From positions 17,584 through 81,583 of the forward strand of contig CAIXGS010000028.1 in assembly GCA_903919125.1 (NCBI GenBank): a DNA stretch of 64,000 bases. The letters are read 5' to 3'. Under the pieces are notes generated by a model. It did no database searches, was not told the origin of the DNA, and worked only from the letters and a program-made list of their open reading frames with translations. This document shows positions 17,697 through 25,467 of the stretch, in pieces. Source of the DNA: an uncultured Spartobacteria bacterium (lineage in GTDB: Bacteria > Verrucomicrobiota > Verrucomicrobiia > Chthoniobacterales > Chthoniobacteraceae). The translations under genes were made by a program, and so were the position numbers. Every line of letters starts with the position of its first letter. The stretch's first letter is position 1.

Positions 17697-18400
17697 TGTG
17701 CGACCTCTTTTTTAATTGCCCTCATCAAGCGCAGTTTGTCTGAAATACGAGCGGCGCGCTTGGACGGCGGTTCGTCGTTAGACTTGTCGGGCATTTGACC
17801 CATGGCTCCCAAGATGAGCGCCACACGCTCCGGTTTCATTTGAGAAAGGATTTTCACCACGGTATTTTCGTCTAACTCGCGGAGAATGGGCACCGCATTA
17901 GCTGGCGGCATGATAGTATAGGTCGACACCAACTTTTTAAGATTGTCTTTTTCGTTGTCAGAAATCTCAACGATTCGAGCCTCCAAATCTTGGCGCAACT
18001 TCGTCACCTCAGCTTTGACTCGCTCGACTTCCTGTCTTTCAGCCGTGACTTGAGAGGACAGCGCGGCCAGATCCTTTTGCTCTTCCAAAATGTTTTGGCG
18101 CTCGCTTTTAAGCTCGGTAATGAGCTCATCTACTGCCGCGGTTTTAAAGTTCCAAACACTCGCACGCTTTGCATTTGCGTACGCGTTAGTCATGTTTTTA
18201 TAAGCCTCATCAGCGTCAGCATCCGCTTTTTCCTGACGTTCCTTTTCTTCCTTCGCTGCAACTTCAGCGGCGCTGGGTTGCTTTTCCGGAAGACGGATAG
18301 TCGACTTGAGCTTAGCGACTTCCATGTTTAAGAAAACAAAGGAGCACGCCGCGTTTACAACGAAGGCAAGGACAGCTAAAAACCAAGGGGCAGCCAGCAT
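17693..18400 (-). CDS. MotE/YlxF-like flagellar protein
   Basis: This 235-residue protein has an N-terminal transmembrane helix (about 5-25), a long charged coiled coil (about 40-155) and a small C-terminal MgtE-N-like domain. That domain contains TYTIMPPANAVPILRELDENTVVKILSQMKPERVALILGAM. This arrangement is that of the MotE/YlxF/FlaC group, found between fliJ and fliK in many bacteria and linked to MotC/stator stability in alphaproteobacteria. The gene lies exactly in that place, 2 bases after fliJ and overlapping fliK by 4 bases. Confidence 0.82.
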   Translation of the reverse strand: MLAAPWFLAVLAFVVNAACSFVFLNMEVAKLKSTIRLPEKQPSAAEVAAKEEKERQEKADADADEAYKNMTNAYANAKRASVWNFKTAAVDELITELKSERQNILEEQKDLAALSSQVTAERQEVERVKAEVTKLRQDLEARIVEISDNEKDNLKKLVSTYTIMPPANAVPILRELDENTVVKILSQMKPERVALILGAMGQMPDKSNDEPPSKRAARISDKLRLMRAIKKEVAQ

Positions 18401-18402
18401 AA

Positions 18403-18966
18403 TTAAAAGGTAAATTCAGTTTCCCAAGGCATTCCGGCTCTCCCAGAAACCCTATTTCTAATAGCCATCTCTTCTACAGATTCTTCAGCGTCGCGCAAAC
18501 TGGCCCCACTACGAACCGCGACCCAACGGGTGGAGATTAAGTCATCCACTGCTTTTTCTTCCTGTCGCATGACTTCAAAATTGTGATGCTCTTTATGTCG
18601 GCTTTTCAACTTATCGAGCATCTGAGTCTTTTGCCGAGCCTCCATCCAAACATTGAAGCGAACTTTCTGTAGTTGATCCGCGCGCACGAGTCGCTGGGTT
18701 AAAGTGTCACAAAAAGAACGCTGCTGTCTGATGGCTTGCAGATAAATCAACTGATCATCCTTGCTGGAGGTTCCTTGACGTTTCGTGGCGAGCGTGTCCT
18801 GTAAAATCTCCAAATCACCGAGGCCAGCCTCTAAAGAGAGAAATGTACGGTTATAGAACGCTACCGCCTCTGCATAAGAGTCTTTCGCCACGTCTTCCTC
18901 ACGGGAACGCAGATTCAAGACAGTCTCTAAACTAAACTTGAAGGCTTTCATCTCTCTACAGATCAA
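18403..18966 (-). CDS. fliJ: Flagellar export chaperone FliJ
   Basis: This 187-residue protein is predicted to be almost entirely coiled coil, starting with KFSLETVLNLRSREEDVAKD, which resembles the FliJ N-terminus. FliJ fits into the centre of the FliI hexamer and connects it to FlhA. It lies 18 bases after fliI. The length is slightly above the usual 145-150. An in-frame ATG at codon 7 (MKAFKFSLETVL) is the more probable start because FliJ proteins usually begin M-x-x-F-x-F-x-L. Confidence 0.85.
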   Translation of the reverse strand: MICREMKAFKFSLETVLNLRSREEDVAKDSYAEAVAFYNRTFLSLEAGLGDLEILQDTLATKRQGTSSKDDQLIYLQAIRQQRSFCDTLTQRLVRADQLQKVRFNVWMEARQKTQMLDKLKSRHKEHHNFEVMRQEEKAVDDLISTRWVAVRSGASLRDAEESVEEMAIRNRVSGRAGMPWETEFTF

Positions 18967-18984
18967 ACAAAAAATTGAATAGGC

Positions 18985-20301
18985 TTAAACGAGGCCAGAG
19001 ACTTTCTGCCAAGCTTCCTCACGGGTGGTTTTGGTCCCCATAGGTTGCCGGAGAAACTCCATCATTGGTTCATAGCGCTCAATGGCATGATCCACCTTGG
19101 GATTCGATCCGCGAGCATAGGCACCAATGGTGATTAAGTCTTCGTTTCTACGATATACAGCCAGCAAGTCTCGGGCCCGCGCCGCGAGAAGATATTCAGA
19201 TTCTGAACAAAGATCACGATTCAACCGGCTAATGCTCTCCAAAACGTCGATCGCTGGGAAATGATTCGCTGTAGCCAACTGTCGCGTCAGCACGATATGC
19301 CCGTCCAAAATCCCTCGCGCCGCATCAGCGATGGGCTCGTTCATGTCATCACCCTCGACCAAAACAGTGTAGAACGCGGTAATCGCCCCCACTTCACCGG
19401 AGCCGGTGCGCTCCATAAGCCTCGGTAACATCGCAAACACCGAGGGCGTGTAACCCCGGCTGCTGGGCGGCTCCCCGATGGCCAAGCCAACCTCCCGCTG
19501 CGCCATCGCAAAACGGGTTACCGAATCCATCATGAAAAGCACCTGCTTGCCCTGATCCCGAAAATGTTCCGCAATCGCGGTAGCCGTAAAGGCTGCACGA
19601 AGACGCACAAGAGCCGGCTGGTCTGATGTGGAAACAATTACCACGGACCGCTTTAATCCTTCCTCACCCAAATCTTTCTCCAAAAATTCGCGCACCTCTC
19701 TGCCGCGTTCACCCACCAGTGCAATCACGTTCACGTCACTTTGCGCACCGCGTGCCATCATCCCGATGAGCGTCGATTTGCCGACGCCGCTGCCGGAAAA
19801 AATGCCCATGCGCTGCCCACGGCCCACTGGGGTAAAAACGTCCAACGCTTTGACTCCCGTGGAAAAGGGCTCCATAATACGTTGCCGCAAAAGAGGATGG
19901 GGCGGAGTGGCTCGCAGCGGAACCGTGGGCATCGCGGGAAGCGGACCTTTACCGTCTATCGGTCGCGCGAGCCCGTCAAGGACACGACCGCGCAGTGACG
20001 GCCCCACTGGCACGCCAGTGGCGTAGGTCGTCGCCATGACTTCCGAACCGACCCGAATCCTATCCATCTCTCCTAATGGCATTAACAAAAGCCTGTGTCC
20101 ACGGAAACCCACCACCTCAGCAAACATCGGCTCTTCACCGACTTCCGAGGCGACCTGGCAAACTTCACCTAGAGAAAGGTTAGGCCCATCGGATTCCAGC
20201 ACCAAACCGGTCACTTGTACCACGTGCCCGATGCGTTGCGCCAAGCGTCCAGAACGCAAACGCTCCGACAACCGATCCCCTGCCCAAAGTTCGCCGTTCA
20301 T
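18985..20301 (-). CDS. fliI: Flagellar export ATPase FliI
   Basis: This 438-residue F1-beta-like ATPase has a Walker A motif GSGVGKST at 170-177, a Walker B aspartate near 259 in VLFMMDSVTRFA, and the FliI/YscN signature PSSRGYTPSVFAMLPRLMER. It energises the early steps of export with FliH and FliJ. It follows fliH by 7 bases. Length and motif order match the family. Confidence 0.97.
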   Translation of the reverse strand: MNGELWAGDRLSERLRSGRLAQRIGHVVQVTGLVLESDGPNLSLGEVCQVASEVGEEPMFAEVVGFRGHRLLLMPLGEMDRIRVGSEVMATTYATGVPVGPSLRGRVLDGLARPIDGKGPLPAMPTVPLRATPPHPLLRQRIMEPFSTGVKALDVFTPVGRGQRMGIFSGSGVGKSTLIGMMARGAQSDVNVIALVGERGREVREFLEKDLGEEGLKRSVVIVSTSDQPALVRLRAAFTATAIAEHFRDQGKQVLFMMDSVTRFAMAQREVGLAIGEPPSSRGYTPSVFAMLPRLMERTGSGEVGAITAFYTVLVEGDDMNEPIADAARGILDGHIVLTRQLATANHFPAIDVLESISRLNRDLCSESEYLLAARARDLLAVYRRNEDLITIGAYARGSNPKVDHAIERYEPMMEFLRQPMGTKTTREEAWQKVSGLV

Positions 20302-20308
20302 AGGACTC

Positions 20309-20893
20309 CTAGCTCAGCAGTCCCTCGACGGACTTGAGTTTCGAGGACATCCGTCCGTCCATCACTCCGAAACGCGTTTTGACTAAACAATCTCCCGGCT
20401 TCAATTCGTCATTTTCAACTAGGCGCAGATTCTGAAATTTATGACGCAACTCCTTGTCAAACCCGTCCACCTTAGCCAGATCAGAGGGAGAAAACTGGAC
20501 CTCCACGGTATCCGCACCAGGCGCGACGTCCGCGAGTAAATCATTGGCGACACTGCGCACAAAAGCGGCGTCTATGGGGAGTGCTCCCACCACGCGGGCC
20601 GTGGCTTCCGCGATTAAGCGGGGCAAAAGGACGCGCATCTGAGAAAGCGATTCGTCGTGACGATCCAGCAACCGTGAAAAAGCGCCCTCAGTCGCGGTTT
20701 TGACATCCGCTTGAGCTTCAAGAAGTTTTGGCTCTAAAACTCGGCGAACATCTTCCCCACCGCGTTTGAAAGCTTCATGCACTGCCTCGTCAAACTGCTC
20801 CTCAGTATAGGTCACGACCGGGCGCTGTCCGACCAAGTGAATGGAGCGGGGCACCTCGGAAAAGGCCAACGTAGAACGCGCAGAAGGAACCAT
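20309..20893 (-). CDS. fliH: FliH-like regulator of the export ATPase
   Basis: This 194-residue protein has a helical, Glu/Arg-rich middle (about 30-100, EEQFDEAVHEAFKRGGEDVR) and a C-terminal domain (about 105-190) resembling the FliH/V-type ATPase peripheral stalk. Sequence recognition is moderate. The position between fliG and fliI, with gaps of 3 and 7 bases, makes the assignment strong. FliH dimers anchor FliI to the C-ring. Confidence 0.85.
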   Translation of the reverse strand: MVPSARSTLAFSEVPRSIHLVGQRPVVTYTEEQFDEAVHEAFKRGGEDVRRVLEPKLLEAQADVKTATEGAFSRLLDRHDESLSQMRVLLPRLIAEATARVVGALPIDAAFVRSVANDLLADVAPGADTVEVQFSPSDLAKVDGFDKELRHKFQNLRLVENDELKPGDCLVKTRFGVMDGRMSSKLKSVEGLLS

Positions 20894-20896
20894 TTG

Positions 20897-21892
20897 CTAG
20901 TCCGAAAGATCGAGTGACACGGTGCCTTCCTCGTCCAACTTGCGAGCGACCGCGATGACAAGGTCCTGAGCCTTCTCCACATCTTTGGCGCGCATATTGG
21001 GAAGCACCTCTACTTCTTCCTTCACCCCCGCAGCCTGACGTTTGGACATAATTGCGTAAAACGCGTTGGCCGTCTCGGCCGAAGAGCCCTTGAGGGCCTT
21101 GGCCAAATCGGCGATGTCCACCTCCTTGAGGATCTTGCGGAGATCGTCGGGGTTGAGCCGAACCAAATCCACGAAGCCGAACACCTTCTTGCGGATGGCG
21201 TTGCCCAAATCTGCGTTGCGGGCGTCCAAGGCTGTGAGCAAGGTTTTCCGGGTCTCCTTGTCCATCGTGTTGAGGATCTCGGCTGCAACGTCGATCCCGC
21301 CCGCTTTTTGAAGTCCCTGCTGGGCGCGGCGATCGAAGTGCTTCTGCAAATTCGAGGACACCTTCTTAACCCAATCCCGAGAAGTCGGCTCCATAGTTCC
21401 GAGACGCTCGATGACTTCTTCTCTTTGCTCGGGAGTCAGCAACGCAACGACTTGTGAGGCCTTCTTCGATTCCATGAAGGAAAGAATGAATGCGATCGTC
21501 TGCATCTGCTCAGCGCGCAATAAGTTAAAGATCTGACGTCCGTCCATTTCCGACATCCCGTCGTCAAGATCCTTGGGTGAAATCGGAGCGACACGGCTCA
21601 TGACTTTCACTGCTTGAAAGTCTCCCTTGGCGAGCTCCAGAGAATGTTGCGCCATCGAGGCACCGCCCAATGCAGCTTGAATCCCCTCAAAGACTACTGA
21701 CGAAAACTCGTCGAGGATAGCATCGCGCATGCTTGGATCCACGTACGGAATCGAAACCATTTCCCGCGCAACAGCCTCCAATTGAGCACCACTAAAGTTG
21801 CGCAACAGTTCGCCTGCCGATTCTGGTCCAAGAAGGATCAGAAAGGCAGCAAGCTTTTGCGTCCGATTAAGATTGGAATAGGATGCAGTCAT
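20897..21892 (-). CDS. fliG: Flagellar rotor protein FliG
   Basis: This 331-residue protein has the three FliG domains. The C-terminal motor domain includes the charged ridge near 225-265 (IRKKVFGFVDLVRLNPDDL, then KILKEVDIADLAKALKG), which contacts MotA. In the middle domain the highly conserved EHPQ motif appears as AEQMQ in LLRAEQMQTIAFIL. The N-terminal domain (TQKLAAFLILLG) binds FliF. FliG converts stator force into rotation. It lies between fliF and fliH. Confidence 0.96.
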   Translation of the reverse strand: MTASYSNLNRTQKLAAFLILLGPESAGELLRNFSGAQLEAVAREMVSIPYVDPSMRDAILDEFSSVVFEGIQAALGGASMAQHSLELAKGDFQAVKVMSRVAPISPKDLDDGMSEMDGRQIFNLLRAEQMQTIAFILSFMESKKASQVVALLTPEQREEVIERLGTMEPTSRDWVKKVSSNLQKHFDRRAQQGLQKAGGIDVAAEILNTMDKETRKTLLTALDARNADLGNAIRKKVFGFVDLVRLNPDDLRKILKEVDIADLAKALKGSSAETANAFYAIMSKRQAAGVKEEVEVLPNMRAKDVEKAQDLVIAVARKLDEEGTVSLDLSD

Positions 21893-21956
21893 TGGGACCG
21901 GAAAACTTAAGATGAGATAAACTCGGTGAGCTCGGAAAGATGTTCAGCAAGGAACG

Positions 21957-23564
21957 CTAGCTATTCTCCACGGACTTGTCCGCAGACATCCAATTTTGAA
22001 GAGCTGCCCCAATATTGTCCGGCTTGCGGCGAATCATGTCATTGATCAGTTCAACCGTGACAGGTTGCGTGAAGCCTGGGGAAGATGTTTTTCCGTTGGT
22101 CAAAGAGCTTTGGGCTTCGGTATCCACCTGAGAGGAGAGCATTTCCATCGGAATTTCATCCGGCTTGGTCTTGCCGAGCATCCGCACGAAAGCCACGAAG
22201 AGTATCACCGCCACCAACACCGCGCCTGCGTCCCGCAGCAAATCTGAATTCTGTGACACGGAGTCCATCCAACTGGAGTTGTCGGGAGCCGCGTAGAAAA
22301 CCTTATCGGCAACCTCTATGGAAACCAACTCCTTCAGCAATGCTGGGGTTGCCTTGATTCCCAAGGCGTTCGCCACAACAGGGAGGAGCATTGCTTTACG
22401 GGCGTCAACTAAAGTTTGCTTTTTAGCAGGATCCTTCGCTGCGATAATGTCCGCCGTGGGTGCGACCATGACTGTCGCAGAAAGACGGGAGACACTGCCT
22501 GGAGCCTTCACGGAGTTCGTCACGACCTTGTTGATTTCGAAGTTAGTGCTCTTGTTCTTCTTGGTCATCTCGGTGTTCTCGCCCGACTTGTTCCCCCCAG
22601 CTTCGGCATTGATGTTTGCCGTGGTGCCGACCGGTTGAGCGGAGGGCTCCGTCTTGTTTGTGACACTCGAGTCGTCTTGAGTTGTCTCAGTGCGAACGAC
22701 TTGACCTTCTGGATCGAACTTCTCCGTATTCGTGGAAATAGCCTCGGATTCGAGCTCCGCAGACACACGGACTACTGCCTGATTCGGCCCCAACACTCGC
22801 GAGAGCATACTTTCCACTTTGTTAGCAAAATAATCTTCCACGCTCCGCCGCAAGCGCATCTGGGCGGTGGCCGGCCCCATGAGGGGGTCGTCCTTGAGGC
22901 CTTCGGTTAGGTTCTGTCCGCGATTATCAACCACCGTAACATCTTCGGGTTTTAGGCCTTCCACGGAATTCGCTACGAGGAAGCGGACGGAATTTACCTG
23001 CTCCACGTTGAGCGAACCTTCAATCATGACAGATGCCGTGGGCTTGGTGCGCACATCGGTAAAAAGCAATTTGTTATCTGGCATGACCACCATGACGCGG
23101 GCGGAGCGAACGCCCTGCAATTGTCCGATGGTACGACTGAGTTCACCCTGCACCGCACGAGTGTAATTTGTGCGCTGGATGAAATCTGAGACCCCAAAAT
23201 TGCCACGATCGAAGATCTCGAAGCCAACCCCTTCTCCAGAAGGAATACCCTTCGTTGCCAAGGCCATGCGCGCCTTGTAAACCTGATCGGAAGAGACGTA
23301 AATGGCGGTCCCATTCGCGCCCATTTCGCTCTTGATGCCAAGTTCCTGAATGGAGGCCATGACGGAGGAAACGTCCTTTGGACTCAGCCTGCCGTACAGC
23401 AGTTGCATTTGGGGACGCTGCGACCAAGCCACGAGGGCAACCATTCCGGCGATCACCGAGAACGCGGTCACGGCCAGCGTCACTCGCTGATTGATCCCGA
23501 GTTGGGACCAAAGTTGTCTGATTTGTTGAAAGAGCGAATTCATTAGTGAAGGGCTGGGGCGCAA
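21957..23564 (-). CDS. fliF: MS-ring protein FliF
   Basis: This 535-residue inner-membrane protein has transmembrane helices near 28-48 and 450-470, YscJ/FliF ring-building motifs between, and FliF-specific regions including GVGFEIFDRGNFGVSDFIQ and LQGVRSARVMVVMPDN. The C-terminal tail (about 475-535) is the FliG-binding segment. FliF forms the MS-ring, the base for rod, export gate and C-ring. It lies 6 bases after fliE. The length is close to the family average of 540-560. Confidence 0.97.
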   Translation of the reverse strand: MRPSPSLMNSLFQQIRQLWSQLGINQRVTLAVTAFSVIAGMVALVAWSQRPQMQLLYGRLSPKDVSSVMASIQELGIKSEMGANGTAIYVSSDQVYKARMALATKGIPSGEGVGFEIFDRGNFGVSDFIQRTNYTRAVQGELSRTIGQLQGVRSARVMVVMPDNKLLFTDVRTKPTASVMIEGSLNVEQVNSVRFLVANSVEGLKPEDVTVVDNRGQNLTEGLKDDPLMGPATAQMRLRRSVEDYFANKVESMLSRVLGPNQAVVRVSAELESEAISTNTEKFDPEGQVVRTETTQDDSSVTNKTEPSAQPVGTTANINAEAGGNKSGENTEMTKKNKSTNFEINKVVTNSVKAPGSVSRLSATVMVAPTADIIAAKDPAKKQTLVDARKAMLLPVVANALGIKATPALLKELVSIEVADKVFYAAPDNSSWMDSVSQNSDLLRDAGAVLVAVILFVAFVRMLGKTKPDEIPMEMLSSQVDTEAQSSLTNGKTSSPGFTQPVTVELINDMIRRKPDNIGAALQNWMSADKSVENS

Positions 23565-23570
23565 ACTTTA

Positions 23571-23951
23571 TCAGACCTGCATGCGCATGATTTCCTGATA
23601 AGATTCCACCAATTTGTTACGAACTTCCACCATCAGAGAGAAGGCGATACCAGCCTCTGAGGAAGCGATCGTCGCCTGATGCAGATTATTTGTTTCGCCT
23701 GTAAGGACTTTAGCCTTCTCCACCTCAGCGGAGCGCAGCTTGCCTTCGACCTCTGTGACGGCCTTGTTTAAGAAGTTGGAGAATTCCGCACGCATTGCCG
23801 CGCCGGGCCCCATGCCCATGGTTGCACCAGTCATTCCGGGCATTCCAACACCCGCTGTAGCACCCGGAGAGAGCGCACCTGCCATTTCTTGAAGTTTTTC
23901 CAGTGGATTCATTTCAACAGATCCAACCGAAGGGAGTGGTCCAATTCGCAT
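23571..23951 (-). CDS. fliE: Flagellar basal body protein FliE
   Basis: This 126-residue protein shows the FliE pattern: a flexible N-terminus rich in Gly and Met, then a helical core containing EFSNFLNKAVTEVEGKLRSAE, then EAGIAFSLMVEVRNKLVESYQEIMRMQV at the C-terminus. FliE joins the MS-ring and export gate to the rod. It lies 17 bases after flgC, in the conserved flgB-flgC-fliE-fliF order. Confidence 0.95.
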   Translation of the reverse strand: MRIGPLPSVGSVEMNPLEKLQEMAGALSPGATAGVGMPGMTGATMGMGPGAAMRAEFSNFLNKAVTEVEGKLRSAEVEKAKVLTGETNNLHQATIASSEAGIAFSLMVEVRNKLVESYQEIMRMQV

Positions 23952-23968
23952 ACGTCAGTGATCCTAAT

Positions 23969-24376
23969 TTACTTGCCGATGGACAGAGCCTTGGTGGCGA
24001 GAGACCGGGAATTACGCGCCACGGAAAGATTCGCCTCATACGCACGGGAAGCACTCATGAGATCAACCATTTCAGTCGCGATTTGAACGTTGGGAAGCTT
24101 GAGCATACCCTGCGCATCCGCATGCGGATGGCCGGGATTATAAACCTCTTCGCCTGGGGTCGGATCTTTCTTCATCCCAGCGACACGGACGCCTTTTTCA
24201 GCGTTGTTCACACCGCCGAGCACCGTTTCAAAGGATAAAGTACGCCGTTGGTAAGGGTTACCATCGGTGTCCTTGGTGGTGTAAGCGTTCGCAATATTCT
24301 GCGCAACGATGTCCAAACGCATTTGCTCTGCGGTCAAAGCGGAGGATGTGGCGTGGATTCCAGTGACAAAGTTCAT
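23969..24376 (-). CDS. flgC: Proximal rod protein FlgC
   Basis: This 135-residue protein has the rod motif near its N-terminus (MRLDIVAQNIANAYTTKDTDGNPYQRR) and the FlgC C-terminal segment VEMVDLMSASRAYEANLSV-like (TEMVDLMSASRAYEANLSVA). FlgC forms part of the proximal rod. The length matches the family. It follows flgB after 87 bases. Confidence 0.95.
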   Translation of the reverse strand: MNFVTGIHATSSALTAEQMRLDIVAQNIANAYTTKDTDGNPYQRRTLSFETVLGGVNNAEKGVRVAGMKKDPTPGEEVYNPGHPHADAQGMLKLPNVQIATEMVDLMSASRAYEANLSVARNSRSLATKALSIGK

Positions 24377-24463
24377 GGGATAATTTCGCTGAAAAGTTAA
24401 TTAAGAGGGACGAGTGAGTGACAATAGGTGAAGAGACGTCTGAGTCAAAAGACCAATGTCAAA

Positions 24464-24841
24464 CTAGTTGATTCTTCCGCTAATGGCCATTTTCATCATC
24501 CGCATCGGACCACTCACAAACTCGGTGAGGGCTTCGTACTCCGCCCCATTTTGGTTCATTGCCAACAATTCGTCCTGAAGCACAACGTTGTTCCCATCTT
24601 TGCGTTGGGATGGAGACTTAATATCTTTAACCACCTCAGGCATCGCCACGGAGGTTGGTTTACCTGCTCTCATCGCCTCGGCAAACACCTTGGTAAAATC
24701 TTTGTTGATCTCCAACCGCTTGAATCCAGGAGTATCGATGTTCCCGAGATTAGAGGCAAAGATTTCCTGCCGACGCACCGCGACGTCCAAAAGCATCTTA
24801 GAGCCTTCATAGACAGGGCTGGAGAGAATTTTCTCGATCAT
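24464..24841 (-). CDS. flgB: Proximal rod protein FlgB
   Basis: This 125-residue protein has the rod-protein motif VRRQEIFASNLGNIDTPGFK and a helical C-terminus with the usual FlgB spacing. It is the first gene of the long rod/MS-ring/export run. Its ATG lies only about 5 bases beyond the predicted transcription start of a sigma-54-type site at 24856-24872. No clear Shine-Dalgarno sequence precedes the ATG, so a very short leader is possible. Confidence 0.94.
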   Translation of the reverse strand: MIEKILSSPVYEGSKMLLDVAVRRQEIFASNLGNIDTPGFKRLEINKDFTKVFAEAMRAGKPTSVAMPEVVKDIKSPSQRKDGNNVVLQDELLAMNQNGAEYEALTEFVSGPMRMMKMAISGRIN

Positions 24842-24855
24842 CTTATCAACTTATT

Positions 24856-24872
24856 AAGCATTGCTTGTGCCA
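24856..24872 (-). promoter_or_regulatory. Sigma-54-type promoter before flgB
   Basis: On the minus strand the sequence TGGCACAAGCAATGCTT fits the sigma-54 consensus TGGCAC-N5-TTGCW, with a perfect TGGCAC at -24 and exact GG-N10-GC spacing (24871 down to 24858). Transcription would begin near 24846. It is placed to drive the flgB-to-motB run of genes. Sigma-54 promoters need an enhancer-binding activator, which is not in the window. Confidence 0.78.
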
Positions 24873-24945
24873 TTACCGAACGAAAACCAGACGAAGTGGG
24901 AGCGCCCGAAAACATCAGACAACGTTTGAATGAAGTCCATGCGTC

Positions 24946-25401
24946 TTAACGCAGGGCGCTGCCTAAAGAAAGACGAACTACAGATTGCGGATCAGTCGCA
25001 GCCACCTGAGAAGACGGCGTACTAGCCAGTACCGAAGAGGCGTAAACCTGTTGAGCGAGCGCGCGATTTTCAGGCAAAAGCTGCACCGCCACAGCGCCCG
25101 CGCTGGTTTGGAGATGCACCGTCCCGTCGGCTTTCACGTCCACCGCCGTCACGGATCCTGCGGGCTGGGCGCTGATCGCCGATTCCACTTCGGGAGAGTG
25201 CAGCAAGCGATGCGTCAAGGCAGCTGCCTGCTGTTCGGCGGGAGAGAGAATCGCTCGGTTTCCAGCTGCGCGATCTAAAGTTTTCTGAAAAGAGTTACCC
25301 TCGACGTGCGAGTTGCCAGAACCGGTGGAGGAAGAACCTGAAAACCGATGCACCAGAACGTCTGTAAGGGAGGCTGCGCCAGCGGCGATGAGCGGGATCA
25401 T
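24946..25401 (-). CDS. Small protein before flgB, function unknown
   Basis: This is a 151-residue protein that I do not recognise. The N-terminus (MIPLIAAGAASLTDVL) is weakly hydrophobic, the rest is rich in Ala, Ser, Val and Gln, and no membrane segment is convincing. It contains LSPAEQQAAALTHRLL and a beta-prone region VDVKADGTVHLQTSAG. It has its own sigma-54-type site immediately upstream, so it is probably part of the flagellar regulon. A rod- or hook-associated role is possible from position alone. Confidence 0.65.
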   Translation of the reverse strand: MIPLIAAGAASLTDVLVHRFSGSSSTGSGNSHVEGNSFQKTLDRAAGNRAILSPAEQQAAALTHRLLHSPEVESAISAQPAGSVTAVDVKADGTVHLQTSAGAVAVQLLPENRALAQQVYASSVLASTPSSQVAATDPQSVVRLSLGSALR

Positions 25402-25411
25402 ACCTCACTGA

Positions 25412-25428
25412 AAGCAGGGCTCGTGCCA
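25412..25428 (-). promoter_or_regulatory. Sigma-54-type promoter before the gene at 24946-25401
   Basis: The minus strand reads TGGCACGAGCCCTGCTT, with TGGCAC perfect and GG-N10-GC spacing exact (25427 down to 25414). The predicted start of transcription, near 25402, coincides with the ATG at 25401. A GAGG sequence directly before that ATG is too close for a normal ribosome site. The transcript may be leaderless. Confidence 0.75.
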
Positions 25429-25467
25429 GAAGGTCAACAGAAGCGTCCGAGCGCCGTTTCATTACGC

